Positions 52,197 through 59,521 of a stretch of 64,000 bases of DNA are shown here, piece after piece (within the stretch, counting starts at the first letter, position 1; the number at the start of each line of letters is the position of its first letter). Source of the stretch: Burkholderiaceae bacterium. Lineage in GTDB: Bacteria > Pseudomonadota > Gammaproteobacteria > Burkholderiales > Burkholderiaceae_C. Location of the stretch: assembly GCA_024235955.1 (NCBI GenBank), contig JACKLJ010000001.1, forward strand, positions 1,225,501 to 1,289,500, given 5' to 3'. The notes below the pieces were generated by a model. It saw only the letters and a list, made by a program, of their open reading frames with translations. It was not told the origin of the DNA and searched no databases. The position numbers were made by a program, and so were the translations under genes.

Positions 52197-53099
52197 TCAG
52201 CCTGAGCGCGCGCGCCCGCCGCGCGTGGCCAGCCACAGCCCGGCGGCGATGCACACCATGGCGCCCAGCACCCAGCCGTCGAGGTGCTCGCCCAGCAGCC
52301 ACCAGCCCAGCAGCGCCGCCGTCACCGGATTCAGTGCCAGGAACACCGTCACCCGCGTCGGGCTTTCGTGCTTCAGCGCGTACAGCCAGGCCAGGTAGCC
52401 CACGCCGCTGGAGGCGCCGATGAAGGCCACCACCGCCCAGGTGCGGCCCGGCAACTGCAGCACGCGGTGCGGCCAGTCTTCGCCCAGCGCCAGCACGGCG
52501 AGGAACAGCACCGACGCGCCCATGGCCAGCACCGATACCGGCAGTGTGGGGTAGCGCTGCAGGTAAGGGCGGTAGGCCACGCTGCACACGGCGCCCGTCA
52601 GCGCGCTGCCCAGCACCGCCAGCGCGCCCGGCCAGGCCATCGGCGCTTCCCCGCCCGCGGCCAGTCGCGGCACCACGTCCAGCATCACCCCGGCCACCGA
52701 CAGCGCCACGCCGGCCGCCAGCGCGGTGTTCCAGCGCTCGCGGCCAGCCGCGGTGGCCAGCAGCAGCGTCAGCACCGGGAACAGGCTGAAGATCAGCGCC
52801 CCGCGCGCCGCACCCACCGTCTGCAGGCCGAAGTTGAGCAGCGCGATCAGCACCGCGAACTGGCCGATGCCCAGCGCCGCCATGGCCGCCAGGTCGCGCC
52901 GCGGGTGGGTCGCCTGCGGCCAGCGCCTGCCGTTGCGCAGCGCGTGCCAGGCAAAGGGCAGCAGCGTGGCCACGCCGATGGCGTAGCGCAGCAGCGCCAG
53001 CGTGAGCGGCGGCACCTCGGCCACCACGTAGCGCGTGGCGACGATGGCCGCGCCCACCTGCACGCCGGTGGCCGCCGCGGCCAGCAGCGCCAGGTTCAA
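52197..53099 (-). CDS. EamA-family DMT transporter
   Basis: The 300-residue protein has ten hydrophobic segments in two EamA repeats, e.g. PLTLALLRYAIGVATLLPFAW and ARGALIFSLFPVLTLLLATAAG in the first half and TVFLALNPVTAALLGWWLLGEHL in the second. It is a drug/metabolite exporter type with unknown substrate. The TTG start at 53099 overlaps the TGA of the MarR-GNAT gene (TTGA), so the two are coupled and the regulator probably controls its own exporter. Confidence 0.86.
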   Translation of the reverse strand: MNLALLAAAATGVQVGAAIVATRYVVAEVPPLTLALLRYAIGVATLLPFAWHALRNGRRWPQATHPRRDLAAMAALGIGQFAVLIALLNFGLQTVGAARGALIFSLFPVLTLLLATAAGRERWNTALAAGVALSVAGVMLDVVPRLAAGGEAPMAWPGALAVLGSALTGAVCSVAYRPYLQRYPTLPVSVLAMGASVLFLAVLALGEDWPHRVLQLPGRTWAVVAFIGASSGVGYLAWLYALKHESPTRVTVFLALNPVTAALLGWWLLGEHLDGWVLGAMVCIAAGLWLATRGGRARSG

Positions 53100-54046
53100 A
53101 GATCCAGCTCCCAGTTCTCGCTCACCAGCGGCTGGCCGAAAGCCTCGTACTCCTCGCTATTGGCCAGGCGGAAGCCGCGCTGCGCATAGATGCGGCGCGC
53201 CGCCACCAGGTTGGCGTGCGTCCACAGCACCAGCTGGCCGTAGCCCTTGGCGCGCGCGAAGGCAATGCATTCGTCCGTCAGCCGCCCGCCCAGGCCCAGG
53301 CCGCGCGCGGCGGGCGTGAGCAGCAGCAGGCGCAACTGCGCGGTCTCGGCGTTCTTGCGCACCACGAACACCGAGCCCACGCGCTCGCCGTCGATCTCGG
53401 CGATCCAGCCGCGTTCCCACGCCGGATCGTGCGCCCGCATCATCCCGGCCACGATTTCGGCCACCAGCGCCTCAAAGGCGTCGCTCCAGCCGAACTCCTG
53501 CGCGTACAGCGCGCCGTGCTGCTGGATCACCCAGCCCATGTCGCCGGGGCGCGGATCGCGCAGCACGATGGTGCGCTGCGGCGCCGGAGCGCCGGCCTGG
53601 CTTGGGTCGAGCAGCGCCTGCGCATGCTGCAGCGCCTCGATCAGCTCCCTGCGCGCCTTGGCGGTCAGCGGTGCCAGCAGCGCCGCCACCTCCCGGCGCG
53701 AGCGTTCCTGCAGCGGCTCGAAAGCGGCGTGCCCGGCCGGGCTGAGCGACAGCTCGCGGGCCCGGCCATCGCTGCGGGCGTGGCGGCGCTCCAGCCAGCC
53801 CTTGGCGCTGAAACGGCGCAGCACCCGGCTCAGGTAACCCGGGTCCAGCGCCAGGCTGCGCGCCAGCTCGGCGGCCGTGCAGCCGTCGCGGTGCGCCAGG
53901 TCGTGCAGCAGCCGCACCTCGGTCAGCGACAGATCGCTGCCCAGGTAGGGCCTCAGCACCCCGATGCGCTGGGTGAAGAAGCGGTTGAAGGCGCGGAAGG
54001 CGCGGATGTCGTCGGGATCGACGTCGGAAGGGGCAGCGGCATTCAT
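53096..54046 (-). CDS. MarR-GNAT fusion: regulator with N-acetyltransferase domain
   Basis: A 316-residue two-domain protein. Residues about 1-145 form a MarR winged HTH (LTEVRLLHDLAHRDGCTAAELARSLALDPGYLSRVLRRFSAKGWLERRHARSDGRARELSLSPAG). Residues about 158-316 form a GNAT domain with the acetyl-CoA loop ARGLGLGGRL and the late RIYAQRGFRLANSEEYEAFGQPL. This architecture is a known family whose acetylation target is rarely known. A 9-bp inverted repeat 12 bases upstream (54058-54086) suits autoregulation. Overlaps the exporter gene. Confidence 0.88.
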   Translation of the reverse strand: MNAAAPSDVDPDDIRAFRAFNRFFTQRIGVLRPYLGSDLSLTEVRLLHDLAHRDGCTAAELARSLALDPGYLSRVLRRFSAKGWLERRHARSDGRARELSLSPAGHAAFEPLQERSRREVAALLAPLTAKARRELIEALQHAQALLDPSQAGAPAPQRTIVLRDPRPGDMGWVIQQHGALYAQEFGWSDAFEALVAEIVAGMMRAHDPAWERGWIAEIDGERVGSVFVVRKNAETAQLRLLLLTPAARGLGLGGRLTDECIAFARAKGYGQLVLWTHANLVAARRIYAQRGFRLANSEEYEAFGQPLVSENWELDL

Positions 54047-54057
54047 GCCGCCATCGT

Positions 54058-54086
54058 AACTATTTGATTGCCAAAAGCAAATAGTT
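54058..54086 (-). promoter_or_regulatory. candidate MarR-type operator
   Basis: Perfect inverted repeat AACTATTTG (54058-54066) and CAAATAGTT (54078-54086) with an 11-base spacer, 12 bases upstream of the MarR-GNAT start codon, in an AT-rich patch. Expected to be bound by the MarR domain of the downstream gene product. Confidence 0.65.
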
Positions 54087-54269
54087 AGTGGCCTAAGGCA
54101 ATTAAATGGGGTCTGCTGCGATGCGTTTCAGGGCGTTCACGCCGACTGCCTGGGCGATCCGGATTCGTTTGCCGGGGTCAGCCTACTAGTCCGGCCGGTC
54201 GGATGGTGGACGCCATCGTGGCTCGCCATAGCGGGAGTTTCGCATCGATGGGCGAATTCGCCGGGTGCT

Positions 54270-54758
54270 TCAGCGTCGCCGTTCCTGCGACTGCCTCGGG
54301 GCAGGGCGCATCGGTTTCGGTGACGCCCGCTGGTCCGCCGAGCCGCCCTGCAGCGCAGACTTCTTGCCGCGCACACCGCCCCCGTGGGCGGGTGGTTGCC
54401 CCTGGGCACCCGATTCCAGCCAGGCAATCTTCTGATCCAGAAATGCCAGCATCGTTCGCAGTTCCCTGGCTCTGTCGCGCAACTTGTCGCGCTGCAGGAT
54501 CATCGACTCGAGCATTCTGGCGCGGCCGTTTCCAGAGCGCTGTTCCGCGATCAGCAGCTTGATCTCATCCAGCGACATGCCGAGCGCCTGACCTGCCTGG
54601 ATGGCGGACAGCAGGCGAACGTCGGCGTCGGTGAACTCCAGATACGGGCGGGAGCCCCCGTGCAACCCCACCCGTCGCGGCAGCAGACCTTCACGCAGGT
54701 AGTGGCGCACGGTCGTCTGCTTGACCCCCGCCTCTCGGGCGAACTCGGCGATCCACAT
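54270..54758 (-). CDS. MerR family transcriptional regulator
   Basis: A 162-residue protein with an N-terminal MerR HTH (IAEFAREAGVKQTTVRHYLREGLLPRRV, residues 3-30), the dimer helix (MLESMILQRDKLRDRARELRTMLAFLDQKIAWLE) and a basic, low-complexity C-terminus with no effector-binding Cys motif. The ATG at 54758 is preferred (AAAGG upstream); a GTG at 54764 is possible. Divergent from an alpha/beta hydrolase gene, with a MerR-type operator between them. Confidence 0.87.
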   Translation of the reverse strand: MWIAEFAREAGVKQTTVRHYLREGLLPRRVGLHGGSRPYLEFTDADVRLLSAIQAGQALGMSLDEIKLLIAEQRSGNGRARMLESMILQRDKLRDRARELRTMLAFLDQKIAWLESGAQGQPPAHGGGVRGKKSALQGGSADQRASPKPMRPAPRQSQERRR

Positions 54759-54775
54759 GAGCACCTTTCCAGCGC

Positions 54776-54806
54776 TTGACTATGCACTCGACTGCATAGT
54801 TATAAC
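54776..54806 (+). promoter_or_regulatory. MerR-type promoter/operator (19-bp spacer)
   Basis: TTGACT (-35, 54776-54781) and TATAAC (-10, 54801-54806) with a 19-base spacer, the lengthened spacing typical of MerR-activated promoters. The spacer region holds a perfect inverted repeat ACTATGCA-CTCGAC-TGCATAGT (54779-54800). Drives the hydrolase gene at 54816, leaving a very short leader. Confidence 0.82.
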
Positions 54807-54815
54807 GGATCCGCC

Positions 54816-55544
54816 ATGAACCAACTCACTCCACTGCTTCTCCTGCCCGGTCTCATGAACGATGCGCGGGTCTGGGATCCGGTCACGGCCGCGCTGGCCG
54901 GCGGGCGGACCTGCATCGTCGCACCGACGCACCTGCACGACAGCATCGCCGCCAGCGCGCGGGCTGCCATCGCCTCCATGCCGCCAGGCAGGTTCGCGGT
55001 CGCCGGGTTTTCGCTTGGTGGGTACGTGGCTCAGGAGGTGTGCCGCCAGGCCTCTGATCGCATCGCGGGCCTGGGGCTGGTCGGCAGCGGTGCGCGTGCC
55101 GACAGCGAAGAGGCCAGGCAGGTGCGCAGGCGCATGATCCAGGCCGTGTGCGGCGGCTCTGGGGCGTTCGGGCAAGTGGCCCAGGGCTTCGCCGAACGCA
55201 TCGTGCATCCGTCCCGGCTGCAGGATCGCGAGCTTCTCAGACTGCTGGCCGATATGGCGTCCTGCGTGGGCGGCGAGGGCTTCGTGCGGCAACAGGAAGC
55301 CGCGATGGGCCGCGCCGACACCCGGGATTGGCTGCCCGGGCTTCATGCGCCCGCGCTGGTGGTGTGCGGGCGCGAGGATCAGGTCACACCTTTGACCCTG
55401 AGCCAGGAGATGGCGTCGCTGCTGCCGGACGCAGAGCTGGTGGTGGTGGACGAGGCCGGCCACATGTCGATCCTGGAGCAGCCCGACACCGTGGTTGCTG
55501 CGGTTCTGCGCTGGCTGGAACGTGTCGATGCGGTGCGGCTATGA
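54816..55544 (+). CDS. alpha/beta-fold hydrolase
   Basis: A 242-residue cytoplasmic hydrolase with the nucleophile elbow GFSLGG (Ser near residue 70), the acid in VVCGREDQVTP (Asp near 189) and the His in DEAGHMSILEQP (about 215), a complete triad. The N-terminal LLLLPGLMNDARVWD corresponds to the oxyanion loop. The substrate is unknown. It is under the MerR-type promoter at 54776-54806, so it may respond to a toxic small molecule. Confidence 0.87.
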   Translation: MNQLTPLLLLPGLMNDARVWDPVTAALAGGRTCIVAPTHLHDSIAASARAAIASMPPGRFAVAGFSLGGYVAQEVCRQASDRIAGLGLVGSGARADSEEARQVRRRMIQAVCGGSGAFGQVAQGFAERIVHPSRLQDRELLRLLADMASCVGGEGFVRQQEAAMGRADTRDWLPGLHAPALVVCGREDQVTPLTLSQEMASLLPDAELVVVDEAGHMSILEQPDTVVAAVLRWLERVDAVRL

Positions 55545-55608
55545 CGCGCGGCCTGCATCTGGCGAATGACTGTGGAAATTGTGATCTGACCCCGAGAGTC
55601 CGAGGGCC

Positions 55609-55866
55609 TCACGCATACATGCGCAACAGATTCCATGCGCCCAGCCCGATCATCGCAACAGAAGCTGCAAGGCCCAACGGAAGAAAGTACTTTTGAGCCA
55701 ACTGCGTCGCCCCGTCAAGCCCGTATTTCTTGATCCAGAGCTTTCCCGCGGGATGACTCTGCATGAACTTGCGGAGAGCATCCGGATTGCGTTGCAGGCG
55801 AAAATTGCGGATTAGAAAATAAATTCCGCCTGCCAGCAGGATCAGTGAAAATATTGATGGTTCCAT
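55609..55866 (-). CDS. small membrane protein, unknown function
   Basis: An 85-residue protein with two hydrophobic segments (IFSLILLAGGIYFLI, residues 5-19; FLPLGLAASVAMIGLGAWNLL, about 61-81) and a basic stretch between (RNFRLQRNPDALRKFMQSHP). Not recognised. Base composition is clearly AT-richer than the surrounding genes. Confidence 0.65.
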   Translation of the reverse strand: MEPSIFSLILLAGGIYFLIRNFRLQRNPDALRKFMQSHPAGKLWIKKYGLDGATQLAQKYFLPLGLAASVAMIGLGAWNLLRMYA

Positions 55867-55943
55867 GATGGATTATTTCCACGGCACTTGGCGTTGAAGA
55901 TGCCCAAGTTCAGTGTTGCATATTCATCGGTTGACTGGAAACG

Positions 55944-56399
55944 CTAGCAGTCAGGCAGTGGTTTCGTTTCAAAGTGCTCTTCAACAATGCTGTACTGTCC
56001 ATTGGGCTGCATCTCGATGACTAGGTAGTAGGCCGGGTCCGTGTAGCACTTTCGGACGGCGTAGCGGTCCGCGTTGATTTTGACTTTGGTTGCGGTGAGC
56101 GCGGAATATCTGACCTTGGTGAAGGTGCTCTTGTCATTTTTCGCACTTGCCGCCGGCATCACCTTGCGAACCAGCGCCTTCCACTCTGTTCCTGCCATTT
56201 CCATGGACCGCTCCAAGCCGGTTGGGTAACGCCGGTAAATTTTAATGGACGCGCCATCGGAATACAGATCCGCTACTGAAGGATCGAAGCGTTGCCCCAG
56301 CTGATCAAACCGCTGAAAAAAATCCTGTGGAGACTCGGCTGCTACGGACACTTGCGCTGAAAACAGCAACAAGGTGATCAGGGTAATGATCTTGCGCAT
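55944..56399 (-). CDS. exported small protein, NTF2-like pattern
   Basis: A 151-residue protein with a signal peptide (IITLITLLLFSAQVSVAA) and a mature part (SPQDFFQRFDQLGQRFDPSVADLYSDGASIKI) that resembles SnoaL/NTF2-like folds. Function unknown. Like its neighbour it is AT-richer than the rest of the window. Start: ATG at 56399. Confidence 0.7.
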   Translation of the reverse strand: MRKIITLITLLLFSAQVSVAAESPQDFFQRFDQLGQRFDPSVADLYSDGASIKIYRRYPTGLERSMEMAGTEWKALVRKVMPAASAKNDKSTFTKVRYSALTATKVKINADRYAVRKCYTDPAYYLVIEMQPNGQYSIVEEHFETKPLPDC

Positions 56400-56486
56400 G
56401 GGGCTCACCATGAGAAGGGGCTGATTTCTTTCAAAGTTGTCCGCAGGCAGGGGCGCCGCGCTGAGTTGGGCCCAGCGCAGCAATCC

Positions 56487-56804
56487 TCACCCAAAATGGC
56501 AGATGTAGTGGTACGCCTCGCGCACCCGGATGTTGAAGGATGAGTTGGCGGGGATCGAGAAGCGCTCGCCGGGGCCGGATTGCTTCCATTCGTTGCTGCC
56601 GGCCAGCCGGTACTCGCAGCCGCCGGCCACGCATTCCATGATTTCGGCGGCGCCGGTGTTGAAGGTGAGTTCGGCCGGCAGCACGACGCCCACGCTCTTT
56701 TTGGTGCCATCGGGCAGGGCGAAGCCGTGCGAGACGCACTTGCCTTCAAAGTAGACGTTGGCCTTGGTGGTGAGGGTGACGTTGGCGATGGTGTCGGTGG
56801 TCAT
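56487..56804 (-). CDS. ppnP: pyrimidine/purine nucleoside phosphorylase
   Basis: A 105-residue single cupin of the PpnP (DUF1255) family, which phosphorolyses several nucleosides. Diagnostic: ANVYFEGKCVSHGFALPDGTKKSVGVVLP, then GAAEIMECVAGGCEYRLAGS and FSIPANSSFNIRV. Start: ATG at 56804. Divergent from the trmJ-like gene, 56 bases apart. Confidence 0.93.
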   Translation of the reverse strand: MTTDTIANVTLTTKANVYFEGKCVSHGFALPDGTKKSVGVVLPAELTFNTGAAEIMECVAGGCEYRLAGSNEWKQSGPGERFSIPANSSFNIRVREAYHYICHFG

Positions 56805-56860
56805 GCTGGTCGAGCGTTGAAAAAAGAAAGCATGGTAGCGGCCCGGCGACAATGCGGGCC

Positions 56861-57688
56861 ATGCCTGCCGCGCCGCTGCCCGCCACCCGTTTCGTCCTGA
56901 TCGAACCCAGCCACGCCGGCAATGTGGGCGCCACGGCGCGGGCGATGAAGGTGATGGGTTTCAACGACCTGGTGCTGGTGGCGCCGCGCTGGCCCGACGT
57001 GCTGGCGCGGCCCGAGGCCATCGAGCGCGCCAGCGGCGCCGACGACGTGCTGGCCCGCGCCCGCATCGTGCCCACGCTGGATGAGGCCCTCGCCGGCGTG
57101 ACGCACCTGTGCGCCACGGTGATGACGCCGCGCGACTTCGGCCCGCCCACGCGCAGCCCGCGCGAGCATTTTGAGATGCTCCTGAAACAGGAGCTGCCTG
57201 CGCCCGCCACGCAAGGGCTGGAGGCCGAAAATGCTTCAAATTCTGGCGCTGCTGAGGCAGGGCAGGGCGTGGCCTTCCTGTTCGGCTGCGAGCGTTTCGG
57301 CATGGCCAACGACGACGTGTACCGTTGCCACGTGGCGCTGTCGATCCCCACCGCGCCGGACTACGGCTCGCTCAATCTGGCGGCGGCGGTGCAGCTCATC
57401 GCCTACGAATGGCGGCTGGCGCTGGGCGGGTTCCAGGTGGGTTCCGCCGGTCCGGTTCCGGCGCCGGGCATCGAACCGCTGGCCGACGCCGCCCAGGTGG
57501 CCGCCATGCTGGCGCACTGGCAGCAGGCGCTGGTGGCCGTGGGTTTCCTGGATCCGGCCGCGCCGAAGAAGCTGATGCCGCGGCTGGCCCAGCTGTTCAA
57601 CCGCGCGCGGCTGCGGCCGGAAGAGATCCACATCCTGCGCGGCGTGGCCAAGGCCATGCTGGAAGCGGGTGAACGGGTGAAACGCTAG
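56861..57688 (+). CDS. trmJ: SpoU-type RNA methyltransferase (TrmJ-like), with internal repeat insertion
   Basis: SAM-dependent 2'-O-ribose methyltransferase; TrmJ acts on tRNA position 32. The 275-residue protein has all SPOUT knot motifs: EPSHAGNVGATARAMKVMGF (motif 1), FLFGCERFGMAND (motif 2) and IPTAPDYGSLNLAAAVQLIAYEW (motif 3), then the C-terminal helical domain. Between motifs 1 and 2, about 20 residues (LLKQELPAPATQGLEAENAS) come from a reverse family A repeat in frame. An ATG at 56852 would add 3 residues. Followed by cysE after 11 bases. Confidence 0.9.
   Translation: MPAAPLPATRFVLIEPSHAGNVGATARAMKVMGFNDLVLVAPRWPDVLARPEAIERASGADDVLARARIVPTLDEALAGVTHLCATVMTPRDFGPPTRSPREHFEMLLKQELPAPATQGLEAENASNSGAAEAGQGVAFLFGCERFGMANDDVYRCHVALSIPTAPDYGSLNLAAAVQLIAYEWRLALGGFQVGSAGPVPAPGIEPLADAAQVAAMLAHWQQALVAVGFLDPAAPKKLMPRLAQLFNRARLRPEEIHILRGVAKAMLEAGERVKR
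57175..57234 (-). repeat. family A element, copy 19 (in frame inside trmJ-like gene)
   Basis: Antisense relative to the gene: GCTCCTG-AAA-CAGGAGC (7-bp hairpin), then TGCCTGCGCCCGCCACG, then CAAGGGCTGGAGGCCG. The hairpin arms differ from GCTATCG/CGATAGC of copy 3 at several positions but remain fully paired. Confidence 0.92.
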
Positions 57689-57699
57689 ACTCTGCCGCC

Positions 57700-58470
57700 A
57701 TGTGGCAACGCATTCAGTCCTACAGTCAGGCCATTCTGGAGCGTGATCCGGCGGCGCGCAGCCGCTGGGACGTGGTGTTTTCCTACCCGGGCTTCCACGC
57801 TCTGGTGCTGCACCGCATCGCCCATCCGCTGTGGCGCGCCGGCTGGTTCTGGCTGGCGCGCTGGATCTCGCACTGGGGGCGTTTCCTGACCGGCATCGAG
57901 ATCCACCCCGGCGCCACCATTGGCGAGCGCGTGTTCATTGACCACGGCATGGGCGTGGTGATCGGCGAGACGGCCGAGATCGGCGACGACTGCACCATCT
58001 ACCAGGGCGTCACGCTGGGCGGTACCTCGCTCGTCAAGGGCAGCAAGCGCCACCCGACGCTGGGCCGGGGCGTGATCGTGGGCGCCAATTCGCAGGTGCT
58101 GGGCGGCTTCACGGTGGGCGACGGCGCCAAGATCGGCTCCGGCGCGGTGGTCACCAAGCCGGTGCCGGCGGGCGCCACGGCGGTGGGCAACCCGGCCCGC
58201 ATCATCCACGCCGAAACCGACGCGCGGCGCGAGGAGGCGGCGGCCAAGATGGGCTTTTCGGCCTACGGCGTCACGCAGAGCGACGACCCGGTGTCGGTGG
58301 CGCTGCGCGGCCTGATCGACAACGCCGCCGGCCACGAGCACCAGGTGGCCCTGCTGTGGCAGGCGGTCGAGAAGCTCTCCTGCCAGATCGACCCGAACTG
58401 CGTGCCGCCCGAGGCCGCGCGCGAAGAAACCTTCGAAGCCGAGAAGCTCAACGAGCTGGTGGGCAAGTAG
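57700..58470 (+). CDS. cysE: serine O-acetyltransferase
   Basis: Acetylates serine with acetyl-CoA, the first step of cysteine synthesis. A 256-residue protein with an N-terminal helical domain (RDPAARSRWDVVFSYPGFHAL) and a left-handed beta-helix with GIEIHPGATIGERVFIDHGMGVVIGE (catalytic Asp/His), TLGGTSLVKGSKRHPTLG and VGANSQVLGGFTVGDGAKIGSGAVV. The C-terminal extension (EETFEAEKLNELVGK) lacks the usual terminal Ile that binds cysteine synthase, so complex formation is uncertain. Confidence 0.93.
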   Translation: MWQRIQSYSQAILERDPAARSRWDVVFSYPGFHALVLHRIAHPLWRAGWFWLARWISHWGRFLTGIEIHPGATIGERVFIDHGMGVVIGETAEIGDDCTIYQGVTLGGTSLVKGSKRHPTLGRGVIVGANSQVLGGFTVGDGAKIGSGAVVTKPVPAGATAVGNPARIIHAETDARREEAAAKMGFSAYGVTQSDDPVSVALRGLIDNAAGHEHQVALLWQAVEKLSCQIDPNCVPPEAAREETFEAEKLNELVGK

Positions 58471-58667
58471 CGGGCGGCGGTGGTCGCGCCGGAGCGCAGG
58501 CGCAGGCGCCGAGCGGCGGGAGCTGCTGAACCAGGCGGCTGCAGGTACGTCGCTTACAGCTTGCACGCTGGGGTGATTGCCTACAGACGCAATGCGGCAA
58601 GTGGTCGATAGTAGGGCCCCGGACCGCGCCGCTTTCTGCCTGGATATGACAGGTGATCCGCTCCTCG

Positions 58668-58714
58668 TTCGATAGCTGGTTGCGCCCGTCACACAAGGGC
58701 TGGAGCCACAAATG
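58668..58714 (-). repeat. family A element, copy 20 (supplies a start codon)
   Basis: Reverse-orientation copy: TTCGATAGCTGGTTGCGCCC, GTCACACAAGGGCTGGAGCC, ACAAATG. The ATG of the following cytochrome gene (58712-58714) lies inside the repeat end, preceded by GGAGCCACAA, so the repeat also provides a possible ribosome-binding GGAG. Confidence 0.9.
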
Positions 58715-59521
58715 ACCTTGAACTTCCCACGATTTCGCGGCGCTTACCGGCGCCGGCACGTGCTGGCGGCCTGCGCGCTGGCCCTGGCCGCCGCCGGCGC
58801 TGCCGCGCAACCGGCCGCTTCACCCGCTGCACCCGCTGCACCTGCCAGTGCCGCCTTCAGCCCCGCCTCCGGCCCCGGCCTGCAGGCCGCCGACGCCAAG
58901 CTGGGCGAGCAGCTCGCCAAGGCTGGCAAGCCGCCGCAGGTGCCGGCCTGCGTGGGCTGCCACGGCGCCGACGGCATGGGTGTGGCCACCTTCCCGCGGC
59001 TCGCGGGCACGGGTGTGCACTACCTGTCGGAGCAGTTGCAGGCGCTGGCCGACGGCCGCCGCAACAACGCCACCATGTCGCCCATCGCCAAGGCGATGAC
59101 GGATGCCGAACGCGCCGGCGCCGCGCTGTACTTCAGCCGCCTCCCCGCCAGGCCGTGGTACGCGCCAGCGGTGGCCGCCGACGACCCCGGCGCCTGGCTG
59201 GCCACGCGTGGCCGCTGGGCCGACGGCATCCCCGCCTGCGCGTCCTGCCACGGCCCGGCCGGGCAGGGCGTGGGCGACAGCTTTCCGCCGCTGGCCGGCC
59301 TGCCGCAGGCCTACATCGAGGAGCAACTCGCCGCCTGGCAGAACGCCGGCCGCCCCGAAGGCCCGATGGACCTGATGCGCGGCGTGGCCGCCAGGTTGAA
59401 GCCCGCCGACGTGAAGGCCGTGGCCGCATACTACAGCGGCTTCTCCGCCACGCCAGCCGCCGCGGCAGCGACAGCGGCAGCGTCTGCGCCCGCTACCGCC
59501 GCATCGGGAGCCAAGCCATGA
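58712..59521 (+). CDS. diheme cytochrome c (TsdB/cytochrome c4-like)
   Basis: A 269-residue periplasmic protein with a signal peptide (RRHVLAACALALAAAGAAA) and two c-type domains, CVGCH at 80-84 and CASCH at 176-180, plus Ala-rich ends. Its ATGA overlap with the TsdA-like gene suggests it is the electron acceptor TsdB of thiosulfate dehydrogenase. The start codon and GGAG are part of a family A repeat, so expression may depend on that insertion; no other ATG is near. Confidence 0.83.
   Translation: MTLNFPRFRGAYRRRHVLAACALALAAAGAAAQPAASPAAPAAPASAAFSPASGPGLQAADAKLGEQLAKAGKPPQVPACVGCHGADGMGVATFPRLAGTGVHYLSEQLQALADGRRNNATMSPIAKAMTDAERAGAALYFSRLPARPWYAPAVAADDPGAWLATRGRWADGIPACASCHGPAGQGVGDSFPPLAGLPQAYIEEQLAAWQNAGRPEGPMDLMRGVAARLKPADVKAVAAYYSGFSATPAAAAATAAASAPATAASGAKP

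Noticed and set aside
54100..54200. GGGGTCAG-type sequence near 54175 and CTGACCCC near 55588 as ends of a mobile element
   Set aside because: Only about 8 bases match, no transposase lies between them, and the enclosed genes look ordinary.
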